Below, in pieces: positions 47,462-55,449 of a DNA stretch of 64,000 nt. A program made the position numbers and the translations under genes. The notes under the pieces were generated by a model. It was not told the DNA's origin. It did no database searches and was given only the letters and a program-made list of their open reading frames with translations. Where the stretch lies: the NCBI RefSeq assembly GCF_000026145.1, contig NC_009445.1:7005001-7069000 (forward strand), in the 5' to 3' direction. The first letter of the stretch is position 1. Every line of letters starts with the position of its first letter. The DNA is from Bradyrhizobium sp. ORS 278. Its GTDB lineage: Bacteria; Pseudomonadota; Alphaproteobacteria; Rhizobiales; Xanthobacteraceae.

Positions 47462-48385
47462 ATGGCGCTCAACAGCGACGCTGCCAGGGATGATTCCGGC
47501 CAGTCGGCGGCCGAGACCGATTTCCTCGACCAGCTGGGGCAGCGGGTGCGGCGGATGCGCGGCCTCGCCGGCATGTCACGCAAGGTGCTGGCCGAGGTCT
47601 CCGGGATTTCCGAGCGCTACATCGCCCAGCTCGAAAGCGGCAAAGGTAATGTCTCGATCGTGCTGCTGCGCCGCATCGCCAACGCCATCAACGCGCCGCT
47701 CGACGACATCATTCCCGGCGGCGAGCCTTCGCCGGACTGGCCGGTCATCCGCGATCTCCTGAAGAAGGCGAGCCCGAGCCAGATCGCCCAGGTCAGGGAG
47801 CTGCTCGCCGGCGGTGCCTCGGCGCCGCTACGACGCACCTTCTCGGGCATCGCGCTGATCGGCCTGCGCGGCGCCGGCAAGTCGACTCTCGGCAGAATGC
47901 TCGCCGAGCGGATCGGCTGGAGCTTTGTCGAGCTCAACAAGGAGATCGAGCGGCAGAACGGCCTGTCGGCTGCCGAAATCATCGCGCTCTACGGCCAGGA
48001 AGGCTTCCGCCGCATGGAGCAGACGGCGCTGGTCCAGCTATTGGCGCGCAAGGAGCCGATAGTGCTGGCGACCGGCGGCGGCATCGTCTCCGAGCCCGTC
48101 ACCTTCGACCTGATCCTGACCTCGTTCTACACGATCTGGCTCAAGGCCGAGCCGGAGGAGCACATGGCGCGCGTACGCAAGCAGGGCGATCTGCGGCCGA
48201 TGGCCGACGACCGCTCGGCGATGGCCGAGCTGCGCAACATCCTGGCGAGCCGCGAGCCGCTGTATGCGCGGGCGAATGCGGTGGTGGATACGGCAGGGCT
48301 GACGGTCGATGCGGCGGCGGCGCGGCTCGGCGACGCGGTGAAGCCGGTGATCGCCAGCGAGGCGCGGATGTTCGCGCGGGGATGA
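47462..48385 (+). CDS. boxR: BoxR transcriptional regulator
   Basis: 307 residues in two parts. The N-terminal XRE-type HTH is LGQRVRRMRGLAGMSRKVLAEVSGISERYIAQLESGKGNVSI (about 24-65). The C-terminal shikimate-kinase-like domain has P-loop LIGLRGAGKSTLGRMLA (about 138-154) and FVELNKEIERQNG. This fusion is the hallmark of BoxR, which senses benzoyl-CoA and represses box genes. It is divergent from bclA. The ATG at 47462 follows CAGAGGGAC. Confidence 0.96.
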   Translation: MALNSDAARDDSGQSAAETDFLDQLGQRVRRMRGLAGMSRKVLAEVSGISERYIAQLESGKGNVSIVLLRRIANAINAPLDDIIPGGEPSPDWPVIRDLLKKASPSQIAQVRELLAGGASAPLRRTFSGIALIGLRGAGKSTLGRMLAERIGWSFVELNKEIERQNGLSAAEIIALYGQEGFRRMEQTALVQLLARKEPIVLATGGGIVSEPVTFDLILTSFYTIWLKAEPEEHMARVRKQGDLRPMADDRSAMAELRNILASREPLYARANAVVDTAGLTVDAAAARLGDAVKPVIASEARMFARG

Positions 48386-48456
48386 GGCAAAAGCCGCCGA
48401 GAGCTCCCCAGTCGACGCTTTGCGGGATCTTAAGCAGCGGGCCGGCGCGCTGCAGG

Positions 48457-48819
48457 TTAGTCCCTCGAGACCTCGCACTCATCGGCATGAAACACCAGGA
48501 AGCGCCCAGGAGCGACGAGTTCGCCGGCATTCTCGCGCCACCAAGCTGCGGCCGCCGGGCTCGATTCGGCGAGAATGCCGACCGCGCGATCCGCATACAC
48601 GGCATAACCAAGAATGCGTTCTGCGCGCCCCAGCAAGAGGCCCCATACTTGTCCGATCCATGAGCGCGGCCCCGCTACGGCGCCGAAGGCTAAAAAGTTG
48701 CGCGGCGCCGAACCGCCCGCCAGTGGCAACTCAAGACCAACCCATTTCTCGCGGACCCAGAGCGGCGGTTCGCCTTTAGGGATCCCGATGATCCGGACCT
48801 TTATGGAATTCTGTTTCAT
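48457..48819 (-). CDS. Conserved hypothetical protein
   Basis: 120 residues with good protein character: MKQNSIKVRIIGIPKGEPPLWVREKWVGLELPL at the N-terminus, and AAAWWRENAGELVAPGRFLVFHADECEV at the C-terminus. No domain was recognised and no signal peptide or membrane span is visible. It lies 149 bases downstream of the guanidine operon on the same strand and convergent with boxR. Membership in the guanidine operon is possible but not supported by close spacing. Confidence 0.7.
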   Translation of the reverse strand: MKQNSIKVRIIGIPKGEPPLWVREKWVGLELPLAGGSAPRNFLAFGAVAGPRSWIGQVWGLLLGRAERILGYAVYADRAVGILAESSPAAAAWWRENAGELVAPGRFLVFHADECEVSRD

Positions 48820-48968
48820 ATTGCAGACCCTGGTGCCTGTCGCTCGACACCAGTGAGCTTAACGCAGATGCGGCGGCGGCGCGCATCGTCGCTCACTTCA
48901 GACTCGCGCCGCACTCTTCGATGTCATAACCCGCGCGCGCGACGCGAGCGCGCCGCACGCGGCCGACG

Positions 48969-49478
48969 TCAGCCCTGCGTCTCGATCCCCCGCAGCTCTG
49001 CGTAGGTGAGCGGCTTGATTCTTGCGCCATCGAAATAGACGAAGCGCAGGCGGCGGCGGCGGGAGATGAAGTTGGACGGCAGCGGGTCGTAGCGGAAGCT
49101 GCTGCCGCCGAGATGCGGGGTGAGGCTGCCGACGTCGGTCAGCGCGTCGATCTCGACACGCAGCAGCTTCAGGCTCTCGCCGTCGCGCAGGATCTCGAAC
49201 GGGATGCGCGCGAGCCGCAGGAAGCTGGTCGGATCAGGGGCGGCGATAAAGCCGTCAACGAAGGCGGCCTCGACCTTGTCGAGATCGGGCTCGACCACCG
49301 GCGCGGGCTTGGCGCCCTCGGGCTGGTGCGGCGTCTGCCACTGCACCGGAGAGCGGTGGCCGTGCGGATGGTTGTGGCCGGGGCCATGCGGCGGATGATC
49401 GTGATCATGGTGATGATCATGATCGTGAGAATGACCATGATCATGATGATGGCCGTGATAGTGGTGATGATGGCGCAT
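48969..49478 (-). CDS. Protein with extreme His-rich N-terminus, linked to guanidine hydrolase
   Basis: 169 residues. The first about 42 contain roughly 22 histidines interspersed with Asp and Gly (MRHHHHYHGHHHDHGHSHDH at the start), the composition of a nickel or zinc storage segment such as those of HypB or SlyD. From about residue 55 a compact, unfamiliar domain follows (DLDKVEAAFVDGFIAAPDPTSFLRLARIPFEILRDGESLKLLRVEIDALTDVG). It starts eight bases after the ureohydrolase stop, with GAGG upstream. No GTPase motif is present, so it is not HypB. A metal-delivery role for the neighbouring metalloenzyme is inferred. Confidence 0.85.
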   Translation of the reverse strand: MRHHHHYHGHHHDHGHSHDHDHHHDHDHPPHGPGHNHPHGHRSPVQWQTPHQPEGAKPAPVVEPDLDKVEAAFVDGFIAAPDPTSFLRLARIPFEILRDGESLKLLRVEIDALTDVGSLTPHLGGSSFRYDPLPSNFISRRRRLRFVYFDGARIKPLTYAELRGIETQG

Positions 49479-49486
49479 CGCGGACC

Positions 49487-50692
49487 TCAGAAGCTGACCG
49501 GCTTGTTGATGATGTGCTTGTGGCTGCCGAGCTTGCCGTGGGCGACCATCGAGCCCAGCGCCTCGACGACGACGCGCACGCCGATCAGCGCGGTGATGTC
49601 GGACGTATCGTAGGGCGGCGAGACCTCGACCACTTCGAGGCCGCAGAGGCCCTCGGCGGCGACGAGGCCGAGCAGCTTCAGCGCCTCGCGCGGCAGGAAG
49701 CCGCCGGGCTCCGGCCAGCCGGTGCCGGGCACGAAGCCGCAATCGATGGAATCGACGTCGAACGAGATGTAGACGGCGTCGGCATCCTTCCAGGCCAGCT
49801 CCAGCGCGATCTCGGCGGTCTTCTCCAGGCCGATCTTCTCGATGTCGGCGATGGTCAGCACGTTGGTGTTGCGCTTGCGCGCGACCTCGACGCCCTCGCG
49901 CGGCACCTGCCAGCCGCCGATGCCGAGCTGGACCAGATTGGTCGGCGAGACGTTCGGCAGATTGGTTGCCCAGTACCAGGGCGTGGTGTGCATGCGCTCG
50001 TCGAGATCCTTCTCCTGGATGTCGATGTGGCGGTCGAAATGGATGATGCCGATCCTCTTGTCGGTGCACTGCGCGATGCCGCGCACGCAGGGGAAGCCGA
50101 TCGAGTGGTCGCCGCCGAGCATGATCGGCAGCGCGCCAGACGAGAACACATGCGCGACGCCGCGGCTGATCTGGTCGAAGCTCTTTTCGAGGTTCGCCGG
50201 GATGGTGAAGACGTCACCGGCATCGCACAAAGTCATCTGCTCGCGCAGGTCGACGCCGAGCTCGTAATTGTAGGGCGTGTAGAGCGCGGAGATGCGGCGG
50301 ATGCCCTGCGGCCCGAAGCGCGTGCCGGGACGATAGGTGGTGCCGGAATCGAACGGGATGCCGATCACGGCGGCGTCGTATTTGCCGACGTCGCGGACGT
50401 TCTCGACATAGGGCGCCTTCATGAAGGTGTTGATCCCAGCGAAATGCGGCAGCTCACCGCGCGCGAAGGTCGGGATGTCGCGATCGGTCAGGCTGTCCGA
50501 GCCGGGCAGGCCCATGTCGAGCGCCCATTGCCGCTCCTTGCGCCAGCCGTTGCTCGGCAGCTTGCCCTCGGCCTCCAGCGCCTGCCAGCCTTGCGTCGCC
50601 ATCTTGTCAAAGTCCGGATGATGCCGGCGCAGGCGCGAGCGCTGCGGCTGCAATCCGGCACGGCGGCTGCGCCGCATGGCTGGGAATGACAT
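49487..50692 (-). CDS. gdmH: Ureohydrolase (agmatinase family), probable guanidine hydrolase
   Basis: 401 residues, about 90 longer than classical agmatinases, which matches the long guanidine hydrolase (Sll1077/GdmH) group. The dinuclear metal site is intact: GGDHSIGFP, HFDRHIDIQ (Asp/His/Asp) and SFDVDSID. DRH replaces the DAH usual in agmatinases. IPFDSGTTYRPGTRFGPQGIRRISALY and VPGTGWPEPGGFLPREAL also resemble that group from memory. The expected reaction is guanidine to urea and ammonia with nickel. The operon has a guanidine-I riboswitch and a His-rich protein, which supports this over agmatine or guanidinobutyrate. The specific assignment remains an inference. Confidence 0.85.
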   Translation of the reverse strand: MSFPAMRRSRRAGLQPQRSRLRRHHPDFDKMATQGWQALEAEGKLPSNGWRKERQWALDMGLPGSDSLTDRDIPTFARGELPHFAGINTFMKAPYVENVRDVGKYDAAVIGIPFDSGTTYRPGTRFGPQGIRRISALYTPYNYELGVDLREQMTLCDAGDVFTIPANLEKSFDQISRGVAHVFSSGALPIMLGGDHSIGFPCVRGIAQCTDKRIGIIHFDRHIDIQEKDLDERMHTTPWYWATNLPNVSPTNLVQLGIGGWQVPREGVEVARKRNTNVLTIADIEKIGLEKTAEIALELAWKDADAVYISFDVDSIDCGFVPGTGWPEPGGFLPREALKLLGLVAAEGLCGLEVVEVSPPYDTSDITALIGVRVVVEALGSMVAHGKLGSHKHIINKPVSF

Positions 50693-50719
50693 GGAGTTCT
50701 CCTTCGTTTCTTCTGAGTG

Positions 50720-51493
50720 TTATTGCGCCGCCTGCACGCTGGCGCGGATGAAGCCGAGCACGGGCACAGGACTGTCGCGGGTGAGATCGAGGTCGTAGGT
50801 GATGCGCGCGCCGAAGCGCTCCGGCGCCTGCGGGTCCTTGCGCGGACGGTCGAGCGCGATCAGTCGGGTGGCGAGGCCGAACGCCTCCTTGATGTCGTGG
50901 GTGACCATCACGATGGTCATCTTGTGCTCGCGCCACAGCGGCTTGATCAGCGCGTGCATCTGCGCGCGCGTGCCGGGATCGAGCGCGCCGAAGGGTTCGT
51001 CGAGCAGGAGCACGCGCGGCTGCTTCGCGAGCGCCTGCGCGATCGCGAGCCGCTGCTGCATGCCGCCGGACAGCGCGCTCGGATATTTGTCCGCGTGCGG
51101 GCCGAGGCCGACGGCCTCGATCAATGCGCGGCTCTTCTCCACCGCCTCTTTGCGTGCGCCCCCGAACAGGCGCGCCGTGAGCGGGCTCGCGGCGAGCTCA
51201 TAGCCGAGCAGCACGTTGCCGAGCACGGTCAGATGCGGGAACACCGAGTAGCGCTGGAACACGATGCCGCGGTCGGGCCCCGGCTCGGCGGGAAACGGCT
51301 GGCCGTCGAGCAGCACCGCGCCCTGGCTCGGTCTCTCCTGGCCGAGGATCAGCCGCAGGAAGGTGCTCTTGCCGGCGCCGGACGGGCCGACGATCGAGAG
51401 AAACGTGCCGGAGGTGATCTCGAGATTGATGCGCTCGAGCACGACCTGGTTGCCGTACTCGACCCAGACGTTGCGGAAGGACAGCGTGCTCAT
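50720..51493 (-). CDS. NitT/TauT-type ABC transporter ATP-binding protein (guanidine operon)
   Basis: 257 residues: Walker A VGPSGAGKSTFLRL, signature ALSGGMQQRLAIAQALA, Walker B LLLDEPFGALDPGTR, and H-loop VMVTHDIKEAFGLA. The sequence is of the SsuB/TauB/NrtD type, which carries small nitrogen or sulfur compounds. Its start overlaps the permease stop at 51493, and the gene is 27 bases before the ureohydrolase. With the permease and binding protein it most likely imports guanidine. Confidence 0.93.
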   Translation of the reverse strand: MSTLSFRNVWVEYGNQVVLERINLEITSGTFLSIVGPSGAGKSTFLRLILGQERPSQGAVLLDGQPFPAEPGPDRGIVFQRYSVFPHLTVLGNVLLGYELAASPLTARLFGGARKEAVEKSRALIEAVGLGPHADKYPSALSGGMQQRLAIAQALAKQPRVLLLDEPFGALDPGTRAQMHALIKPLWREHKMTIVMVTHDIKEAFGLATRLIALDRPRKDPQAPERFGARITYDLDLTRDSPVPVLGFIRASVQAAQ

Positions 51494-52314
51494 CAGCGGC
51501 TCCCTTGCGCATAGGCCCAGGGGAACGCGCGCTGCCCGAACCAGACGAGCGCATAGTCGAAGACATAGGCGAGCAAGGTGATCCAGACGACGTAAGGCAG
51601 GATCACGTCCATCGACAGATAGCGCCGGACCAGGAAGATGCGATAGCCGAGCCCGACGTCGGAGGCGATCGCCTCCGCCGAGATCAAGAACAGGAAGGCC
51701 GGGCCGATCATCAGCCGCAGCCCCTGGATCAGCCGCGGCATGATCTGCGGCAGCACCACGCGGATCGCGACCTGCCAGGTCGAGCCGCCCAAGGTCTGCG
51801 CCTTGATCAGCTGCTCCCTGGGCATGTTCTGCACCTCGAGCGAGAGATCGCGCACCAGCGTCGGCGTCACGCCGATGATGATCAGCACCACCTTCGAGAG
51901 TTCACCGAGGCCGAACACGATGAACAGCACCGGAAGCACCGCCATCGGCGGGATCATCGACAGCACCGCGACCAGCGTGCCGAAGCCAGCGCCGGCGACC
52001 GGGAGCAAGCCGATCGCCAGACCGAGCGTGAGACCGATGATTGCTGAGATGCCGAGCCCGAGCGCGAGGCGCTGCAGGCTCGCCGCCGTGTCCGACCACA
52101 GCACGTAGTCACCGGAGCGCCGGTCCGGCTCGGTCGCGAGCCGCTTCGAGGTGGCGACCATCTCCGAGATGGGCGGCAGCAGCTTGTCGTCGGGATTGTC
52201 GGCGCGCCGCTGCGCGGAGCCGACCACGTAGATCAGCGCGATCAGCAGGAACGGCAGGAATGCCAGCAACAGCCGGCTTCCGCGGTTCGGAACGACGTTC
52301 ATCGCACGCGGCAT
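51493..52314 (-). CDS. NitT/TauT-type ABC transporter permease (guanidine operon)
   Basis: 273 residues with about six membrane segments. The binding-protein-dependent transport signature is LLFVI-type, seen as PREQLIKAQTLGGSTWQVAIRVVLPQIMPRLIQGLRLMIGPAFLFLISAEAIASDVGLGYRI, characteristic of SsuC/TauC-like permeases. It starts 205 bases after the binding-protein stop, the gap holding a family-C repeat, and its 3' end overlaps the ATPase start. Confidence 0.92.
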   Translation of the reverse strand: MPRAMNVVPNRGSRLLLAFLPFLLIALIYVVGSAQRRADNPDDKLLPPISEMVATSKRLATEPDRRSGDYVLWSDTAASLQRLALGLGISAIIGLTLGLAIGLLPVAGAGFGTLVAVLSMIPPMAVLPVLFIVFGLGELSKVVLIIIGVTPTLVRDLSLEVQNMPREQLIKAQTLGGSTWQVAIRVVLPQIMPRLIQGLRLMIGPAFLFLISAEAIASDVGLGYRIFLVRRYLSMDVILPYVVWITLLAYVFDYALVWFGQRAFPWAYAQGSR

Positions 52315-52384
52315 GGAGAAGCTCCGTCATTCCAATCCATGGGTACGCTGCTCATGGTCCATGTGCAGCGCCGATCTCAGCTGT

Positions 52385-52497
52385 TCCTCCTCATGGTGAG
52401 GAGGCGCGTAGCACCGTCTCGAACCATGAGGCCACGGCACGGGCCTCGCCCTTCGAGACGCCCGCCTGCGGCGGGCTCCGCAGGGTGAGGGGAGGTG
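52385..52497. repeat. Palindromic dispersed repeat, family C (copy 2), inside the guanidine operon
   Basis: The outer arms are TCCTCCTCATGGTGAGGAGG and the inverted CTCCGCAGGGTGAGGGGAGG. The inner arms are GTCTCGAACCATGAGGC and GCCTCGCCCTTCGAGAC, shared with 13674-13798. It separates the binding-protein gene from the permease gene. Confidence 0.9.
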
Positions 52498-52519
52498 CTG
52501 GTGGGGCGACGGAGGATGA

Positions 52520-53590
52520 TCAGAGCTTCCCGTCCGCCGCCATCTTCATGTAGGTCGGGTCGAAGCGCAGCTTGACGTTGGTCGTGGAGCCCAGCGCCTT
52601 CGACGGCGTCGAGATGCCGACTGCGTCCTTCGACTTCAAGTTCTCGCCAAGCAGATTGTGGTCGAAGCAGAAGGTGCGGACGTGGTCCATGATCTTCGGC
52701 AACTCCGGACCGGTCATGAAGGCAAGCGCGTCCTTGGGCTCGTAGTACATGAAGGTGGTCTTGAGCTGGGTCTCGAAGCCCGCGAGATCGGTGCCGGAGA
52801 GCTTGGCCATCGCCTCTCGCGCGGCCTTGCCCTTCTCGCTCTGGTCCTTCATCAGCGCGATCGTCTCGTACCAGATGCCGGTCAGCGCCTTGCCGAGCTC
52901 CGGGTTGTCCTTCAGCGTCTGCGTGTTCACGACCAGGAGATCCTCGATCTCGCCGGGGATCTTGCTCGAGTCGAACACCAAGGTCGCGCCCGGCTCGGCC
53001 TTGACCTCGAGCAGCTGCGGATTCCAGGTGACAACAGCGGTCGTGTCCGGCGACTTCGCGGCGGCGACGATGTCGGCGTCGGACGTGTTGACGGTCTTGA
53101 TGTTCTTCTCCGAGAGCTTCACCGTCTCCAGGCCACGCGCCAGCAGATAATGCGATACCGAGAGCTCGACGAGGTTGACCTTCTGGCCCTTGATGTCGGC
53201 CAGCGTCTTGCCCTTCTTCAGCACCACGCCATCATTGCCGTTGGAATAGTCGCCCATGATGATCGCGGAGGTGTCGACGCCGCCGGCGGCGGGAATGGTC
53301 AGCGCGTCCATGTTGGTGACGGTCACGCCGTCGAATTTGCCGGCGGTGTACTGGTTGATCGATTCGACGTAGTCATTGATCTGGGTGACCTTGATCGAGA
53401 TGCCGTATTTGTCGGCCCACTTCTTGACGATCCCGGACTCGGCGGCATAGGGCCACGGCATCCAGCCGACATAGATCGTCCAGGCGATGTTGAATTCCTT
53501 CTTCTTCTCGGCGAAAGCGGGCGACAGCGATGCGGTCGCCAGCGTCGAAGCTGCGAGCAGTGCAACAAACAGATTTCGTGCTTTGAACAT
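52520..53590 (-). CDS. NitT/TauT-type ABC substrate-binding protein (guanidine operon)
   Basis: 356 residues with a signal peptide (MFKARNLFVALLAASTLATASLSPAFA). The mature part has the type-2 periplasmic fold of nitrate/taurine-type receptors: FNIAWTIYVGWMPWPYAAESGIVKKWADKYGI, VTVTNMDALTIPAAGGVDTSAIIMGDYSNGNDGVV, and VTWNPQLLEV. ATG at 53590 is preceded by GAGGGA. That Shine-Dalgarno lies within the 3' arm of a hairpin (CCAGTCC with GGACTGG). First gene after the guanidine-I riboswitch, so guanidine is the expected ligand. Confidence 0.93.
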   Translation of the reverse strand: MFKARNLFVALLAASTLATASLSPAFAEKKKEFNIAWTIYVGWMPWPYAAESGIVKKWADKYGISIKVTQINDYVESINQYTAGKFDGVTVTNMDALTIPAAGGVDTSAIIMGDYSNGNDGVVLKKGKTLADIKGQKVNLVELSVSHYLLARGLETVKLSEKNIKTVNTSDADIVAAAKSPDTTAVVTWNPQLLEVKAEPGATLVFDSSKIPGEIEDLLVVNTQTLKDNPELGKALTGIWYETIALMKDQSEKGKAAREAMAKLSGTDLAGFETQLKTTFMYYEPKDALAFMTGPELPKIMDHVRTFCFDHNLLGENLKSKDAVGISTPSKALGSTTNVKLRFDPTYMKMAADGKL

Positions 53591-53619
53591 ATCCAGTCCC
53601 TCACCGGTTTTCTGACCGC
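53591..53619 (-). promoter_or_regulatory. Hairpin sequestering the ribosome-binding site of the guanidine operon
   Basis: On the minus strand CCAGTCC pairs with GGACTGG, which overlaps the GAGGGA Shine-Dalgarno two to eleven bases before ATG 53590. An inner CGGT/ACCG pair closes the loop. It lies about 45 bases after the riboswitch and is the likely expression platform. Confidence 0.6.
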
Positions 53620-53659
53620 GGACTGGCAAAGACAACCTCGAGCCTGCCAAGCGCGGCCA

Positions 53660-53765
53660 CTGAGGTCTCCCGGGTTTTTATCCCGCCGTGCACCAGGGCT
53701 CTCCCCTGGCGGCTGCTCTCGGACCAGCGTTCTCGCGATGAGAACCGGAACCCTAGCTGCCAACT
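53660..53765 (-). ncRNA. Guanidine-I riboswitch (ykkC class)
   Basis: The minus strand carries the conserved blocks of the guanidine-I aptamer in order: GCTAGGGTTCCG, CTGGTCCGAGAG, and a 3' CACGGCGGGATAAAA followed by CCCGGGAGA. The variable stems TTCTC/GAGAA and CAGGGG/CCCTGG separate them. Guanidine binding turns genes on. It lies between a sigma-54 promoter and the binding-protein gene. Confidence 0.95.
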
Positions 53766-53779
53766 CTGATGTCGATGTG

Positions 53780-53795
53780 AGCAAGCTGCGTGCCA
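53780..53795 (-). promoter_or_regulatory. Sigma-54 (RpoN) promoter of the guanidine operon
   Basis: TGGCACGCAGCTTGCT matches the -24/-12 consensus TGGCAC-N5-TTGCW exactly. The -12 GC pair places the start site near 53770, a few bases before the riboswitch. RpoN dependence implies nitrogen control through an activator such as NtrC. Confidence 0.85.
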
Positions 53796-53983
53796 GAGAA
53801 AAACACTTGCGATTCAACGGAACCGAACGCAGCATATGCTCAAAAAGACGGCATCACGAATTCATCTTGGGCGATGAGCATCGTAGCGGCGATGGCCATG
53901 CACGCGCGGCATGAACCGGCCAACGCGCGCGAACGACCTCATCTCGTCGGCACATGACGTGCCGTGGTTGGGAGTCTTGTGTC

Positions 53984-54340
53984 ATGATCAGATTGTCCGG
54001 AGTTGCCGTGGCGGGCCTGCTGGCTGTGGGTCTGATGTCAGGAGCGGCGCTCGCGCAAACGGCGCCTCCAACGGACGCGCCGGCCCAGCCCGCTCCCGCA
54101 GCAACGCCATCCCCGACGCCAAACCCGTCCCCTTCAGCGGCGGCCCCCGCCCCGGCAGCCACCACCGACAAGCCGGCTGAGAGCAAGCCCGCAGCCGAGG
54201 CCGCCGCACCGAAAAAGAAAAAGCGGACGAAGACCACGCGGCAGGAGGTCGAGGACTCGCTGCGCAGCGGCACAGTGCCCTCGCGCTATCGCAGCCGGGT
54301 GCCGAAGGAGTACCAGAAGTACATCCCCCTCGACCGCTGA
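53984..54340 (+). CDS. Exported Ala/Pro-rich protein with basic C-terminus
   Basis: 118 residues with a clear signal peptide (MIRLSGVAVAGLLAVGLMSGAALAQ). A low-complexity Ala/Pro/Thr stretch (about 26-75) follows, then a lysine run (KKKKRTKTTRQEVEDSLRSG) and the tail VPSRYRSRVPKEYQKYIPLDR. The conserved-looking C-terminus suggests a real short periplasmic protein, common in Bradyrhizobium, with no assigned function. It is divergent from the guanidine operon. Confidence 0.72.
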   Translation: MIRLSGVAVAGLLAVGLMSGAALAQTAPPTDAPAQPAPAATPSPTPNPSPSAAAPAPAATTDKPAESKPAAEAAAPKKKKRTKTTRQEVEDSLRSGTVPSRYRSRVPKEYQKYIPLDR

Positions 54341-54368
54341 TCGCGATCCGCGCGTCGATCGCCGTCGC

Positions 54369-54521
54369 CTAGATCGGCGGCGTCAGCTTGACGATGAAGG
54401 CGACGATCAACATGAAAGCGAGACACAACGCGGTCTCGAGGTCGGAATGAGCTGACCAGAAGCCGCGCAGACCGGCGGCGGCTCTTTTCGGTGCTTCGAG
54501 TCGAAGATGGGGCGCACGCAT
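54369..54521 (-). CDS. Possible 50-residue single-span membrane protein
   Basis: The frame MRAPHLRLEAPKRAAAGLRG ends with one hydrophobic helix (TALCLAFMLIVAFIVKLTPPI). AGGTTGAG lies five bases before the ATG at 54521. The upstream extension of the frame to 54668 is Arg/Ser-rich and unconvincing. It lies between two other genes with no shared-strand partner; function unknown. Confidence 0.45.
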   Translation of the reverse strand: MRAPHLRLEAPKRAAAGLRGFWSAHSDLETALCLAFMLIVAFIVKLTPPI

Positions 54522-54705
54522 TTGCTCAACCTTTGATAAAAGGCAAAACAAACTACTATCCTGAAAGATAGTCGCAGCTGAGCTGCGCCTCAATGCGAAA
54601 AATCGGCGCACGTCAGCATGGCCGCCCAATCTACGCACCCCGCGCGACGCCGTCTTGACATGAGTCAATTCGCGCTGATGTCGTCACGCCGCCAGCACGG
54701 AGCCG

Positions 54706-55449
54706 TCAAATCCCGAGATAGCGGTGCTGCAGCTCCGGCTCGGCCATCAGTTGCTCGGACGTGCCGTGCCACACGGTGCGGCCGCGCTCGATGATGTAAT
54801 GGCGGTCGCAGATGCGAGTGAGGTGCTCGACATTCTTGTCGATCACCAGGATGGACTGTCCGCGTGTTTTCAACAGCGACAGGCAGTTCCAGATCTCCTC
54901 GCGGATCAGCGGCGCGAGCCCTTCTGTCGCCTCGTCGAGGATGAGGAGTTTTGGATTGGTCATCAGCGCGCGACCGATCGCCAGCATCTGCTGCTCGCCG
55001 CCAGACAGCTGGTTGCCCATGTTGCCGCCGCGCTCGGCGAGCCGTGGGAACAGTCCGTGTATCTTGTCCAGCGTCCACGGATCGGCCGCGCCGAGCCGGT
55101 TGGTCGAGGCGGCCACGAGATTCTCAGTCACGGTGAGGTTCGGGAAGATCTGCCGACCCTCGGGGACCAACCCGATGCCGAGCTGCGCGATCCGGTAGGA
55201 CGGCAGCCTGCGCGTCTCCTGGCCGCTGAAGCGGATCTCGCCGGCGCGCGCCTGGGTCAGGCCCATGATCGAGCGGATCGTCGTGGTCTTGCCCATGCCG
55301 TTGCGGCCCATCAGCGAGACCATCTCGCCGGGACGAATCGCCAGTGAAAGTCCGAACAGGACCTGGCTCAGGCCGTAGCAGGTCTCGATGCCGTCAACCT
55401 CGAGCAGCATGCCGTTCTCTTTCTGCTCAGCCATTTTCTGATCAACCAT
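54706..55449 (-). CDS. livF: Branched-chain-type ABC transporter ATPase
   Basis: 247 residues: Walker A LMGRNGMGKTTTIRSIMG (GRNGMGKTT is typical of LivF), signature QLSGGEQQMLAIGRALM, Walker B LLILDEATEGLAP. It is the last gene of the SBP-livH-livM-livG-livF operon. Its ATG overlaps the livG stop by eight bases. Given the P450 and box genes in the region, the operon may import an aromatic acid rather than leucine; the substrate is unproven. Confidence 0.94.
   Translation of the reverse strand: MVDQKMAEQKENGMLLEVDGIETCYGLSQVLFGLSLAIRPGEMVSLMGRNGMGKTTTIRSIMGLTQARAGEIRFSGQETRRLPSYRIAQLGIGLVPEGRQIFPNLTVTENLVAASTNRLGAADPWTLDKIHGLFPRLAERGGNMGNQLSGGEQQMLAIGRALMTNPKLLILDEATEGLAPLIREEIWNCLSLLKTRGQSILVIDKNVEHLTRICDRHYIIERGRTVWHGTSEQLMAEPELQHRYLGI

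Noticed and set aside
49400..49475. CAT/ATG-rich stretch as a microsatellite or CRISPR-like repeat
   Set aside because: The periodicity is explained by His and Asp codons of the His-rich protein. There are no spacers or regular units.
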